Below are positions 33,818 to 46,800 of a DNA stretch of 64,000 nt, piece after piece (positions within the stretch are counted from its first letter, which is position 1; each line of letters starts with the position of its first letter). The position numbers and the translations under genes are program-made. The stretch comes from Thermothelomyces thermophilus ATCC 42464 (lineage: Eukaryota; Ascomycota; Sordariomycetes; Sordariales; Chaetomiaceae), in contig NC_016478.1 of assembly GCF_000226095.1 (NCBI RefSeq), positions 610,001 to 674,000 of the forward strand, read 5' to 3'. The notes beneath the pieces were generated by a model that was given only the letters and a program-made list of their open reading frames with translations, was not told the DNA's origin and did not search any database.

Positions 33818-36079
33818 ATAGTTCAGAATAGAGGTAACTTCGACCTCAACATCGATATAGCTACCGACGTCACGGCCGAATAGCTGCTCGCTTAGCTTGG
33901 TCAACTCTAGCAGCGGATCCAGGAGTTGGACCAGAGAGACAAGGCTGCTCAAGCTCGAATTAAGGAACTCGAGAACCGCGAAAAGTACTCGTAGAAGTTA
34001 GTTAACGAGGCCTACGCCAAAATCGAGGCACTCGAGGGCGCCAAAGCGAAGCGTATTAAGATCGAACTACCCGGCAAATACGGAGGAACCAAGGAGGATC
34101 TTGTAGGATTCCTAACAAACCTCCGATCCTACTTCCGGCTTAACGACGACAAGTTTCTAGACGACAAAGCCAAAGTCCTTTATATAGCTACGAGACTAGA
34201 GGGCAAGGCACTTAGATAGTTCGAGCCTATATAGAATGACTATTTTACTAAGGAAGATAAAGACGACCGAGACGCATTTATATAGGTAGTCTTCTGATCT
34301 TATGACTATTTCGAAGAAGAGCTTTAGAAAGTTTTTAGCGATAAAGACGAGAAGATTTATATGTAAGAAAGACTTGCTAATCTCCGATAGACCAAGTTAG
34401 TAGCCTCCTATACCATATAGTTTAGATAGGACATGCTTAAGTCTTAGCTTAACGATAAGGCATTAATATAATTATTCTATAATAGCTTAAAGGAAAAGGT
34501 TAAGGACAAGCTATATAAGTATAATCGGCCTAAGACTCTAGATAAATATATCACATAGGCTATTAGGATCGATAATTGACTCTATATACAAGAGTAGTAG
34601 AAATAAGGTCAAATAAACAGAACCATAGTTAAGGCTAACGACAAGAAAAAGCGAGTGTACGTTAGTACCTCGTATAGGATGCACCCTAGAGCTATAGATA
34701 TAGACGTAGCATAGAAGCAGGACCGGAAGAAGACGACCAAAGACAAGTCTAATGTTACCTACTATAACTACGGAAAGAAAGGGCATTATAAGCAAGAATA
34801 CCGGAGCCCGAAGAAAGAATAGAAACTAGCCCTTAGAAAGGAAATTACGGCTATCGACGAAACTACCAAGGACGTCATCAAAGTAGCGGCTACAAGCTAC
34901 GAAGACAAGGGCAGTGACACAGACAGTCTTGGACATGACGACAATAGTAAAGACAAACAAGCACTATACTCCGAATTGGTCACTGTAGACCTAGAGACAG
35001 GTCTTGCCAAATAGGACATGGCAGGAGAATATATACCGCCAGTTTCAATTCTCCTAGCCTTGAGGCAGTGGGGCTTTACGGTTACGTAGAGGTAGGATAG
35101 ATCGTAGACAACCGACACCTAAGGAATCGAAAGACTTGGACCTAATGTTCTATTCCTCTAGGAACGAATCGAATAGTACTATAATAAAGTTTTTCGGCTT
35201 AATATAGAACTACGCGAACGGGATGAACGCTTGATTTGACTTGTCTAATAGAGCGATGAGATGAGGGACGAGATAAGGGAACTCTGACGTATTATAGAAA
35301 CTATTAAAGGAGAATAGCCTATAATATATAATAGGCCTAATAGCTACGCCGAGTACCTTAATAATTAGTAACTTAGTAACGATGTATAGAACCTAGAATA
35401 TTAGTTTATACGCGCGAACTACGGAAAAGACAAGCGTATATAGGAAAGCTATTAGAAGAAACACTCCTATATTAGCACTAGAGTATCTACGATCTACGTA
35501 TAATGGGAAGGATTCGGGAAAGAATTCTAATACCTCCTAGGCGACGCTATATAACTATACCCTTAATACGAGGCACATGTATAAGTGCCCTAGTTCTAGT
35601 ATATAGTATACAAATGCTAATATCACTTCTATAACAAATTTGAAAATAATTACTAGCCGACCCGATAAGGAAATGAGGACAGAAGCTTACGCCCTATAGA
35701 ATAGGTCTACGATATAGGAAACAGAGCGGCCGAATTGCTCTAGAAGATCGAAGCCTACGATCTAGAAAGCATCACAATAGTTCTAAGACGAGCCTAGCCT
35801 AGGTACTGCGGAACCGGACAAGACATATAGGACTCGTGCTAGAGTAACGATTACCTCTATTACGCGGAAGAAAAGAAATTACAAATTCGGGAGCTTCAGA
35901 TGAAGCTATGGCACGTATAATGGAAAGCGGAACGGACCTAATGGTAGGAAGCCGTAAGCACTCAATGGCTTATAGAAATAAGTACGATCGACGAAGCCGC
36001 TATTAGCCGAATAACTAAAGAGGTTAGTACTGACCTGGGAAACAGGTCAGGGCCCTTCGAGGGGCCTAGAAACCATTAA
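33818..36079 (+). pseudogene. Element F gag with long C-terminal extension
   Basis: 754 codons from ATA (former ATG) to TAA 36077-36079. Residues about 25-80 look coiled coil (RIQELDQRDKAAQARIKELE). Capsid about 85-260 (KIELPGKYGGTKEDLVGFL, NDDKFLDDKAKVLYIATRLEGKAL). CCHC knuckle at about 314-330: YYNYGKKGHYKQEY, with three Cys now Tyr. Then about 420 residues, much longer than the usual post-knuckle tail: a second coiled coil (about 460-500, ELRERDERLI, DEMRDEIRELRRIIETI) and two degraded CX4CX2H motifs. The frameshift signal sits 34 nt before the stop. Role: coat protein; the role of the extension is unknown. Confidence 0.9.
36037..36067 (+). promoter_or_regulatory. Element F -1 frameshift signal (unmutated)
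   Basis: GGGAAAC at 36037-36043, read G-GGA-AAC in the gag frame, a canonical X-XXY-YYZ slippery site. Spacer AGGTCA; stem GGGCCC (36050-36055), loop TTCGAG, stem GGGCCT (36062-36067). After slipping, reading continues CAG-GTC-AGG in the pol frame. Confidence 0.88.
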
Positions 36080-39000
36080 CGCCTGTGTAGCGGTGAGTAG
36101 TAACGCAGTATAGGAGGGACTAGCATAAGAGACCACTATATCGAGACCTCCTAGCAGAAACATAGGAAATCGCTATAATCTTTAGACGATAGCGGTAAGA
36201 CAAGCGATTATAGATAATAGCATAGTAGAAATAGCATGAAATGCTTGTACTAGTGGACAGTGGAGCAGAGATGAACCTGATTTCGCCGACGCTTATAAAT
36301 TAGCTACGGATACCCTAGAGAATAAAGCGGAAGCATAGCATAGTCAAAGGGCCATTTCTAACGTAATAGGTACGTAAGGAGACTAAACCAATTAACATCA
36401 CTATGGTAGGGAAGACTATAGCAATCGTATTTAGCATCGTAGACATAGGCAACGACAAAGATATAATATTAGGGTTACTATAGTATAAAGACTACAACCT
36501 AGACATTAGCTAGAAGAATAGTAGCTACCTACGACCCCGAATAGAGTCGTATTTGACTAGCAAGATAGGGAGCATATAAGGATCACGAGTAGACGATGTT
36601 CAAGGAAAGGCATGTCCTATAGATCTACTATAAGAGACAGATAGTAGTAGGCAGACTACTACGGACTCTAGAAGAGGCAGTATAACGACATCAATATTAC
36701 GATAGGAGGAACGAGCTAAATTGCCGATAGCTATTCTCTCTATTGACGAATATAGAGCACTATAATAGGAGTAGTAGGTTAAGATAGGAGAAATCGCTAG
36801 CATTGCTATAGACGGAACCAAGTTTATATACTACTAGAAAACCGAGAAACGAGATAAGACTAGGGAAGTACCGAAGGAATACAAAGGACACCTAGCATTC
36901 GAACCAAAACATCTAGAAGGACTACTAGAACACGGCCCATAGGATCACGAGATCAAGCTTAAGGAAGGAGTACGACTAAAGTTCTTTAAGATCTACTATA
37001 CGAGCTAGATATAGAACGAAGAACTTAAGCGATATTTAGAGGAGAACCTTCGAAGAGGATATATCTACCTGTCGACATCGCTAGCAGGCTACCCAATCCT
37101 ATTTATACCTAAGAAAGATAGAAAGCTACAGTTATATATTGACTATCGGTAACTTAACGAACAGACCGTGAAAAACCGATACCTATTACCGCTAATCTCA
37201 TGGCTCCGAGATCAGTTAGCAGGAGCCTAATATTTTACGCGTCTTGACTTGCCATCGGCCTATAACTATATACGGATCAAAGAAGGCGACAAGTGGAAAA
37301 CGGCCTTTAGGATACCCTATGGCTATTACGAGTACCTCGTCATGCCATTCGGACTTACGAATACGCCGGCAACGTTCTAAGCCCTGATTGATCAAGCTAT
37401 CTGACCCTTTCTCGACAAATTTGTAATATATTATCTCGACGATATACTTATCTTCTCTAAGACGATAGACGAACACTGGAAGTACGTGAAAGCAGTGCTA
37501 GACGTGCTATATATATATAAGCTATTAGTTAATAAGGAAAAGAGCGAATTCTATATTAGGAAAACGGTATTTTTAGGATATAAAATATCCCTAGGACAAA
37601 TCTAGATAGAACCTTTAAAGATTGAAGCCATTAAGAATTGGCTATGACTGATGTTAGTCATAGAAGTACGAAGCTTCATCAGATTTATAAACTTCTACCG
37701 GATGTTCATCAGGAACTTTAAAGCGATCGTATAACCTTTATACGAGCTTACCAAGAAGAATACTAAATTCCAATGGGAAGAGCAATACAAGCAAGTATTT
37801 ATATAGATCCGGAATACTATTACCAAAGATCTGGTACTAGTACTACTAGACCCTAAGAAGCTATTTGAGGTAGAAATAGACGCTTCAGACTATACCATCG
37901 GAGGATAATTAGGATAATAAGACAGACAAGGGAAGCTACATCCTATAGCCTTCTTTTTAAAGAAACTTGATAGACCACGTCTTAATTATCCGATCTACGA
38001 CAAGGAACTACTTACGATTATCGAAGCTTTCAAAGAATAGCGACTATACCTTAGTGGCACGATTAAACTAGTACAAGTATATATAGATTATAAGAACCTA
38101 CGATACTTTACGACAATAAAGGAGCTTAACAGACGACAAATACGATAGGTAGAATTCCTTACGGAATTTAACTTTGAGATTTGCTACAAGAAGGGCAAAG
38201 AGAATATACGAGCAGACATCTTAAGCCGACGAACAGATCACACGAAAGGACGAACAGGAACAACACCACCGTTGTTCAAGGAACGAACAGACGGAACGTT
38301 ACATCACAAAACGTAGACACCCGTGGAAGACGATCTACTTGACTCGTTCCTAGAATGCTATATAATCTTTCGAGAAGAAAGGATTAACGAGGCATAGTAT
38401 CAAGCAGTACCTAGACCACTAGTACCTAACGGAGTAGAAGAAAGAGATAGGAAACTTTGGTACCGAGGCAAAGCATATATCTACGACTAGGATCAATAGC
38501 TACAAATAATTCGAGAACTCTACAAGTCAAAACTCGGAGGACACAAAGGAGTTACAAAGACTGTCGCACAAGTCAAGAAACACTACGACTTTCTATAGTT
38601 AATGGCACGAGTTAAGGAAGTCATACGGAGCTACGATATCTACAATTAAAGCAAAACGGTATAACATAAGCTATATAGGCTACTTTAGCCACTGCTAATA
38701 GCTGACAAACCATGGAGCTTAGTTACGATAGACTTTATTACGAAGCTGCTAGAATCTAAGGACATAGCTATAGGAGTGACCTACGATAGTATTCTTACTA
38801 TAGTAGATCGCCTGACTAAGTAGGTATACTTCTTTCCCTACAAGGAGTCCTAGATAGCAGAACAGTTGGTAGATGTAATCTATTAGCAAGTTATATTAGT
38901 ATATGCTTGGCCGCAAGAATAGATCACTAATAGAGACACCAAGTTCGCGTCGAAGTTCTGGCAAGCGTTAATATAACGATTAGGCGTTAATAGCAAGCTA

Positions 39001-39810
39001 TTAACGGCATATTACCTATAGATCGACGGACAAACGGAGCGACTAAACCAAGTTATTAAGTAATACCTCTGCTCTTACGTCAATTACTAGCAAGACGACT
39101 AGGTCATGCTATTACTAATAGCATAACTCGCCTATAATACGATGCCAATAGAAACGACCAAAGTTATACCGTTCTTCGCGAACTACGGATATAAAGTAGA
39201 CCTTAGGCAAGGACTAAAGGTCATAGTGCCAAGAGTAGTAGTCAAAGCAGAACAGATATATACACTATATAAGAAGCTTAAAAAGGAACTCGAGTTTATC
39301 AAAACCAGAATGAAAAACTACTACGACAAACATAGGCTCGAGGGACCTTGCCTAGAGAGGGGAGACAAAGTCTACCTAATTATACGAAACCTACGAACCA
39401 AACGACTAAGCACAAAGCTAGACTTTAAGAAGGTCGGACCCTTTGTTATCAAAGAACGAATCTTGACATCTAACTACCGACTATCGTTACCGTCATCTAT
39501 ATGACTACGGACGGATGTTTTTCATATTTCACTTCTCAAACCAGCACCAAAGAGCGCTAAGGTTGCTACGCACATCGAAGCAGAGGACGAAGAGGAAGAA
39601 TAGGACGTCGAAGAAATTCTAGATTTACGTATTATTAATAGAGAACTATAATATCTAGTCAAATAGCTTGATTTTAGATTAGAAGATAACTCATAGGAAC
39701 TAGTCAAGAATTTGAACTGCCCTAAGAAACTGGAACAGTTCTACCGGCAGAACCCGGATCGACTAAAAGGAAACCTAGGACAGAACCAAAGACGGTGCCC
39801 TAGTCGATAG
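36043..39810 (+). pseudogene. Element F pol polyprotein
   Basis: 1256 codons to TAG 39808-39810. Protease EMLVLVDSGAEMNLI, catalytic Asp about residue 72. [36 protein letters not shown] with Asp 466-467. RNase H about 605-760 (FEVEIDASDY, LNYPIYDKELLTI). Integrase: zinc region GHKGVTKTVAQVKKHYDFL with later Cys turned Tyr, core VTIDFITKL, ITNRDTKFASKFW (first Asp now Asn), IDGQTERLNQVI. C-terminal GPCLERGDKVYLIIRNLRT. Chromodomain about 1179-1242: VEEILDLRIINREL, YLVK, NLNCPKKLEQFYRQNP. Chromodomains guide integration to methylated-histone chromatin. Last 107 nt overlap the antisense gene. Confidence 0.92.
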
Positions 39811-40355
39811 CATCGACGGTATCATTAATCTGTGACGAGGGTATAGCAGGCGTCTCTTGCCGCTTAACCTCCTCCAACTTGTCCAAGGTCGACAGACTAC
39901 ACGCCACCATATTGGCACCTTTCTCTACCAAAAACTCCTTTTGCTGACGAAGACGCTAGAGCCGCGTAAGCTTTTCGGATAACTTACACTAGGCCTCTTC
40001 TAGACGGTATTAGGATTTATCTAGCTCAAGTTCGGTATAATATTTAGTATCTTTGATACGACACTGCTCCTAAAGAATGCGATCTACTAGAACAAATATT
40101 AGGAATCATAGTAAAAAAAAAAAAAAAAAAAAAGGAGACAAGCTTATAGGAAGAAAGTAAGATGCTAGAGCCATCGTAAGAACGACCTCGACAAACACAG
40201 GCCTTGTAACGCTTTATACACGCGATCATTTTGCAGACGAGGCCTTGCGACGTACACTAAAAGCAAGGCATAACAACAAAACCGTTCTTAGCGATGTTCT
40301 AAGCAAGGGAAGCATAGTAACGTACAGAATACGACTTCCGTTTCTCTATCGGCAT
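39704..40355 (-). pseudogene. Element F antisense gene, type 2 (two exons)
   Basis: Exon 1 40355-40172 (184 nt) from intact ATG: MPIEKRKSYSV. Cluster PCF-stop-CTSQGLVCKMIACIKRY..., spacing CX2CX6CX8CX2CX6C with four of six cluster Cys kept, the most complete in the window. Exon 2 40086-39704 (383 nt, same as B) begins VDRIL and encodes a heptad-like segment (EQCRIKDTKYYTELELDKS, then LSEKLTRL, RLRQQKEFLVEKG) and STLDKLEEVKRQE. Total 567 nt, in frame only if the intron is removed. Eight in-frame stops. Starts 128 nt from the LTR. Confidence 0.85.
40087..40171 (-). other. Intron in element F antisense gene
   Basis: 85 nt, phase 1, acceptor TTTGTTCTAG. Contains a 21-nt T run on the sense strand of this gene (A run on plus strand 40113-40133), a strong pyrimidine tract. 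Donor G^GCTCTAG. Confidence 0.7.
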
Positions 40356-40460
40356 TTTATCAACATGGCGACCACAATATAGAAATAGGGAGAATATAGT
40401 ACTTACAAGCGAAGGGTTGTTAGCGCTATTTAAAATGGCCTAAGAGGGCTTTCGGGTCGA

Positions 40461-40482
40461 AAGCCTTAAAGGAGGGGCATCG
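40461..40482 (+). promoter_or_regulatory. Element F polypurine tract
   Basis: AAAGGAGGGGCATCG directly before the 3' LTR. Confidence 0.86.
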
Positions 40483-40929
40483 TGTCACAGATAAGCATAT
40501 AGGCGGCCCGGCAGGCTATAGCTAGGACACGGGACATTCCGATAGCTAATCACTCGACGGACCAATCAGAAGATTATTACCGCCAAGACTAAGGTCTTCA
40601 CTGGTGATAATAGCATGTCACCGTTGACAACGCAGAATCACGAAGTAAAAGGAAAAGTGGTACTAGTGATAACTATTGAAGAGGGACAGACTATTGTATA
40701 TATATAGCTAGCTAGTCACTTGTTATGGTGGACTCTAGGAGTTTACTAGTGGTAATAATCATAATCATAGTACTTATACCAAGCATTGCTGATTACTGTG
40801 AGAGACAACTCTAGTGTTGTTGTGAACCCTTTGGCTTTACCGAATCCCTTAGACGACCTGCCTGCTCGTCACGCTTAATCTACCTCCGTCTAGACCCTTT
40901 CAGAAGAAGTCTGAGTTAGGTTCGTCATA
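40483..40929 (+). repeat. Element F 3' LTR (beta U3)
   Basis: 447 bp, begins TGTCACAGATAAGC, ends GGTTCGTCATA. The nested inverted repeat is kept as TTATTACC/GGTGATAA. R site AGTGGTAATAA at 40748-40758. Confidence 0.95.
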
Positions 40930-40934
40930 ATATG

Positions 40935-42551
40935 AATCTAGAATTTCTTTGATATCCTATTCTTCTTCCTTGTCTTCTGCTTTGATATACGTAGCAACCT
41001 TGGCGTTTTTCGGTACTAGTTCGAGAAGCGAAATATGAAAAACATCTGTCTGTAGTTATATAGATGATAGTAACGATAGTCAGTAGTTAGATATCGAAAT
41101 TCGTTCTTTGATAACGAAGGGTCTGACCTTTTTAAAGTCTAGCTTTGTACTTAGTCATTTGGTTTATAAGTTTTGTATAATTAAGTAGACTTTGTCTCCC
41201 CTCTCTAGGTAAGGTCCCTTAGACCTATATTTGTCGTAGTGGTTCTTTATTCTAGTCTTAATAAACTCGAGTTCCTTTTTAAGCTTTTTATATAGTATAT
41301 ATATTTGTTTTACTTTGACTGCTGCTCTTGGCACTATAACCTCTAGTCCTTACCTAAGGTCTGCTTTATATCTATAGTTTATAAAGAATGGTATAACTTT
41401 AGTTGTTTCTGTTAGTGTTATATTATAAGCGAGTTATACTATTAGTAATAGCATGACCTAGTTATCTTACTAGTAGTTAATATAAGAACGGAGATATTAC
41501 TTAATAACTTAGTTTAGTCGCTCCGTTTATCTGTTAGTCTATAGGTAATATGCTATTAATAGCTTACTATTAACGTCTAATCGTTATATTAATGCTTGCT
41601 AGAACTTTGATACGAACTTGGTGTCTCTATCGGTGATCTATTTTTACGGCTAAGCATATACTAATGTAACTTGCCGATAGATTATGTCTACTAACTGTTC
41701 CGCTATCTAGGACTCCTTATAAGGAAAGAAGTATGCCTATTTAGTTAGGCGATCTACTATAGTAAGAATATTATTATAGATTACTCCTATAGCTATATCC
41801 TTAGATTCTAATAGCTTTATAATAAAGTCTATTATAACTAAACTCTATAGTTTGTTAGCTATTAGTAATAGCTAAAGTAGCCTATATAGCTTATATTATA
41901 CTGTTTTGCTTCGATTACAAATATCATAGTTCTATATAACTTCCTTAACTCGTGCCGTTAACTATAGAAAGTCGTAATATTTCCTAACTTATGCGACAGT
42001 CTTCGTAACTCCTTTATATCCTCCGAGTTTCGACTTATAGAGTTCTCGAATCATTTATAGCTATTAATCCCCATCATAGATATATACTTTACCTTGGTAC
42101 TAGAGTTTCCTATCTCTTTCTTTTACTCCGTTAGGTACTACTAGTCTAGGTATTACTTAATACTATATCTCGTTAATTCTTTCTTCTTGAAAGATTATAT
42201 AATATTCTAGAAACAAGTTAAGTAAATTATCTTCTATAGGTGTCTACGTTTTGTGATATAGCGTTCCGTCTATTCATTCCTTGAATAACGGTAGTATTGT
42301 TTCCGTTTATCCTTCCGTATAATCCGTTCGTTAGCTTAAGATGTCCGCTTATACGTTCTCTTTGCCCTTCTTGTAGCGGATCTCGAAGTTAAATTCTATA
42401 AGGAATTCTACCTATTGTATTTATCGTCTGTTAAGTTCTTTCGTCGTCGTAAAGTATTATAGGTTCTTGTAATCTATATATACCTATATTAATTTAGTCA
42501 TACTGCTAAGGTATAGTCGCTATTCCTTAAAAGCTTTAATAATTGTAAGTA
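40935..42551 (-). pseudogene. Element E pol, integrase and RNase H part
   Basis: From RNase H (right, cut by G) through integrase zinc region, core and C-terminal domain to the chromodomain start (left, cut by F). Colinear with F 38100-39660 in reverse. Many stops. Confidence 0.85.
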
Positions 42552-42556
42552 GTTCC

Positions 42557-43013
42557 TATGACAAACCCAACTCAGACTTCTTCTAAAAGGGTTCAGACAG
42601 AGGTAAATTAAGCGAGACAAGCGTACAGGTCGTCTAAGGGATTCGGTGAAGCCAAAGGGTTCACAACAACACTAGAGTTATCTCTTATAGTAGTTAGCGA
42701 TACTTAGTATAAGTACTATGATTATAGGTTAGGTTACTATCACTAGTGAACTCTTAGAGTCCACCATAACAAGTGATTATTTATATATATATATACTTCT
42801 GTTAGTCGCTTATACTCCCCTTCTAGCCTGCCCTAGGATCGCCTTTAGTAGCTGGCTATCCTCTGCTATCTTTCCCTTTTGGCAATTGTTTGCCTGTAGT
42901 AGCCTGTGCTCCCTAGCGATCCCGTATCAGCCTCGCTCCGTGCCCTTCTTGATTAGTAGCTCATTTAGCCTGTTGCGCCCTACCGGGTCACGGTATATAG
43001 TTAGCTCGTGATA
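42557..43013 (-). repeat. Element G 3' LTR (alpha U3)
   Basis: 457 bp, the same length as in A. Outer end TATGACAAACCC, inner end CTCGTGATA. Confidence 0.94.
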
Positions 43014-43033
43014 CGATGCCCCCTCTTTAGGGC
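43014..43033 (-). promoter_or_regulatory. Element G polypurine tract
   Basis: Minus strand AAAGAGGGGGCATCG abutting the LTR. Confidence 0.84.
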
Positions 43034-43134
43034 TTTCGACCTAAAAGATTCTTATAACTTGTTTTAAATACTACTAATACCCCTTTTTTTTTCCTCTATA
43101 GGTAACGTCTTTCTTCTACTAGCTTCCTTCTACT

Positions 43135-43812
43135 ATAGCTAATCGTATTCCTAGGAACCATCGCGATCTTAAGCGTAAATAATACGCTATTATAATCAAG
43201 ATTAAGCGAGAGGGTTATAAGGTTACCATACCTTATAAGCGTTATTAGAATACGAAGCCGCGAAAGCGTTATATAATAATAGAGGGTTTAAATAAGTGTT
43301 AGAACTATATTTATATAGGCAAGAAGTATAGTAGTCTAAACGTTACAGATGCTTATAAGTTCCTTATTATTTTCCTTTATAGTCCTAGGTTGCTAACTGT
43401 TTTAATCTTTTTAAATTTGTTAGAGCAAGAGAAAGTTTTAAAAGAGATTGCTAAGACTAAGGCGCTTCTTACTTAGACGCTATGCCGTTTAAGTTAATTA
43501 CGTCGTTTATAGCAATCTCTGTATAATTGTAGTACCGAAGTTTTTCGTTATAGTATAGCTTGTCTAGAGGAAGAGGAAGAACTAGATACTCCTCTACCGA
43601 TATCGGAGATATAGACCTTTATAGGTTAAGCTTAGGTATTAGGTACTTTTGACGTGCTTAATTAGGAGTCGATTAGGTTAGATCTTAGTCCTAATTTTGG
43701 CAGGTTCCCCTCTTTTTCTATTAAGGAATAGGCTTTAGAGTCGGTTCTTATAGCTAGTTAAGATTCTACTAATAGAATTGCTCTAGTTTCTTAGGGTAAC
43801 TTAGGTTCTTAA
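43135..43812 (+). pseudogene. Element G antisense gene, type 1
   Basis: 678 nt, colinear with A and C. ATA at 43135 (former ATG), TAA at 43810-43812. Begins ANRIPRNHRDLKRK. The cluster keeps a Cys (NKC-stop-N) that is Tyr in A, so the copies complement each other in showing the six positions. Helical region ALLT-stop-TLCRLS. Multiple stops. Confidence 0.79.
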
Positions 43813-46800
43813 CTAGTTCTTATAAGTTATCTTCTAATCTAAAATTAAGCTATTTAACTAGGTACTATAGTTCTCCGTTAATAATACGTAAATCTAGGAT
43901 TTCTTTGATGTCCTATTCTTCTTCTTTGTCCTTTGCTTTGATGTACGTAGTAACCTTGGCGTTCTTTAGCGCTAGTTCGAGAAGTGAAATATAAAAAACA
44001 TCCGTCTGTAGTCATATAGATGATAGTAATGATAGTTAGTAGTTAGATGTCAAGATTCGTTCTTTGATAACGAAGGGTCTGACCTTCTTAAAGTCTAGCT
44101 TTATACTTGGTTATTTAGTTTATAGGTTTTATATAATTAGATAGACTTTGTCTCCCCTCTCTAGGCAAGGTCCCTTGAGCCTATATTTGTCATAGTAGTT
44201 CTTTATTCTGGTTCTAACAAACTCGAGTTCCTTTTTAAGCTTCTTATATAGTATGTACATTTGTTCTACTTTGACTACTGCTCTTGGTACTATGACCTCT
44301 AGTCCTTGCCTAAGGTCTGCTTTATATCTATAGTTCGCGAAGAATGGTATGACTTTAGTCGTTTCTATTAGCATTATATTGTAAGCGAGTTATACTATTA
44401 GTAATAGTATGACCTAGTTATCTTACTAGTAGTTAATGTAAGAATAAAGGTACTACTTGACAACTTAGTTTAGTTACTCCGTTTGTCTGTCAGTCTATAG
44501 GTAGTATACCGTTAATAGCTTACTATTAATGCCTAATTATTGTATTAACGCTTGCTAAAACTTTAATACAAACTTAGTATCTCTATCGGTGATCTATTCC
44601 TATAGCTAAGCGTATACTAATACGACTTACTAATAGATTATATCTACTAACTATTCTACTATCTAGGACTCCTTATAGGGAAAGAAGTATACCTATTTAG
44701 TTAGGCGGTCTACTATAGTAAGAATACTATTATAGATTACCCCTATAGCCGTATCCTTAGATTCTAGCAGTTTTGTAATAAAGTCTATCGTAACTAAACT
44801 TTATAGTTTGTTAGCTATTAGCAGTGGCTAAAGTAGCCTATACGGCTTATATCATGCCGTTTTGCTTTAATTATAGATGTCGTAGTTCTATATAACTTCC
44901 TTAACTCGTGCCATTAACTATAGAAAGTTATAGTGTTTCTTAACTTGTATAATAGTCTTTGTAACTCCTTTGTATCCTCCGAGTTTTGACTTATAGAGGT
45001 CTTAAATCATTTATAGCTGTTGATCTTTGTCGTAGATGTACGCTTTGCCTTAGTATTAGAGTTTCCTATCTTTTTCTTCTACTCCGTTAGGTACCACTGG
45101 TCCGGGTGCTACTTAATACTATATCTCGTTAATCCTTTCTTCTTAAAAGATCATATAATATTCTAGGAACAAGTCAAGTAGATTATCTTCTATAGGTATC
45201 TACGTTTCGTAATATAGCGTTCCGTCTATTCGTTCTTTAAAAAACGGTGGCGTTATTTCCATTTGTCCTTCTATATAATCTGTTTATTAGCTTAAGGCGT
45301 CTGCTTGTATATTCTCTTTGCCCTTCTTATAGCGGATCTTAAAATTAAATTCTATAAGGAATTCTACCTATTGTATTTGTCGTCTATTAAGCTCCTTCGT
45401 CGTTATAAAGTATTGTAAATTCTTGTAATCTGTATATACTTATACTAGTTCGATCGTACTACTAAGGTATAGTCACTATTCCTTAAAAGCTTCGATAATC
45501 GTAAATAGTTCCTTATTATAGATCAGATAATTAAGATATAGTCTATCAAGCTTCTTTAAAAAGAAGGCTATAGGATATAGCTTCCCTTGTTTATTTTATT
45601 ATCCTAACTATCCTCTAATAGCGTAATCTAAAGCGTCCGTTTCTACCTTAAATGGCTTCTTAGGGTCTAGTAGCACTAGTATTAGATCTTTAATAATGGT
45701 ATCACAGATCTACGTAAATGCTTGCTTATATTGCTCTTCCCATTAGAATTTAGTATTCTTCTTAGTAAGTTCGTATAAAGGTTATATAATTGCTCCGAAG
45801 TTCCTAATAAATATCTGGTAGAAGTTTATAAACCCGATAAAACTTTGTACTTCCGTAACTAACGTTAGTCGTAGCTAATTCTTAATAGCTTTAACCTTTA
45901 AAGGTTCTATCCGAATTTATTTTAGGGATATCTTATATTCTAAAAACACTATCTTCCTAACGTGGAATTTGCTCTTTTCCTTGTTAACTAATAGCTTATA
46001 CACGTGTAACATGTCTAGTACTACTCTTATATACTTCTGGTATTTGTCTATCGTTTTAGAGAAGATAAGTATATTGTCGAGATAATATACTATAAATTTG
46101 CCGAGAAAGGGTTAGATAGCTTGATCGATTAGGGCTTAGAACGTTGCTAGCGCGTTCGTAAGTCCAAATAGTATGACGAGGTACTTGTAGTGGCTATAGG
46201 GTATTCTAAAGGCCGTTTTCCACTTGTCGCCTTCTTTGATCTATATATAGTTGTAGGCCGATGGTAAGTTAAGATGTGTAAAATATTAGGCTCCTGCTAA
46301 CTGATCTCGGAGCTGTGAGATTAGTAGTAACAGGTATCGGTTTTTTATAGTCTATTTGTTAAGTTGCCAATAGTTAATATATAACTATAGCTTTCTGTCT
46401 TTCTTAGGTATAAACAGGATTAGGTAGCCTGCTAGTGATATCGATAGGCAGATATATCCTCTTTAAAGATTTTCCTCTAAATATCACTTAAGTTCTTTAT
46501 TCTATATCTAGCTTATATAGTAAATCTTAAAGAACTTTAGTTATACTCCTTCCTTAAGCTTAATCTTATAATCCTATAGGCTATATTCTAGTAATCCTTC
46601 TAGATACTTCGGTTTAAATGCTAGGTATCCTTTATATTCCTTCGATACTTCCCTAGTCTTGTCTTATCTCTTGGCTTTCTAATAGTATATAAACTTAGTT
46701 CTATCTATAGCGATACTAGCGATTTCTCCTGTCTTAACCTACTACTCTAGTTATAGTGCTCTGTATTCGTTAATAGAGAGAACAGCTATCGGCAGTTTAG

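Larger units (their letters stand above)
33344..40929 (+). mobile_element. Element F: complete chromovirus (7586 bp), best reading template
   Basis: LTRs 33344-33790 and 40483-40929 (447 bp each). Perfect target duplication ATATG (33339-33343, 40930-40934). Beta U3, type-2 antisense gene. Less RIP damage than most: RT YLDD intact and the frameshift heptamer is the unmutated GGGAAAC. Still many stops and the integrase second Asp is Asn. Confidence 0.97.
32052..42556 (-). mobile_element. Element E: chromovirus, interrupted by F and G
   Basis: Minus orientation. Visible pieces: 32052-33343 (3' LTR, antisense gene, end of pol) and 40935-42556 (integrase and RNase H). F splits them; G cuts E again at 42557; the rest is outside the window. 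Target site CGAGA (32047-32051) in D gag. It has a U3 (epsilon) and antisense type (3) not shared with any other copy here. Confidence 0.92.

Noticed and set aside
34538-34795. Antisense frames over gag knuckle region (also 49541, 53074, 63661)
   Set aside because: Hydrophobic-looking translations are the complement of the Lys-rich knuckle region; no independent support.
40113-40133. 21-nt A run as a LINE or retroposed poly(A) tail
   Set aside because: It lies inside the intron of the F antisense gene, with a shorter run at the same place in H, and has no flanking duplication.
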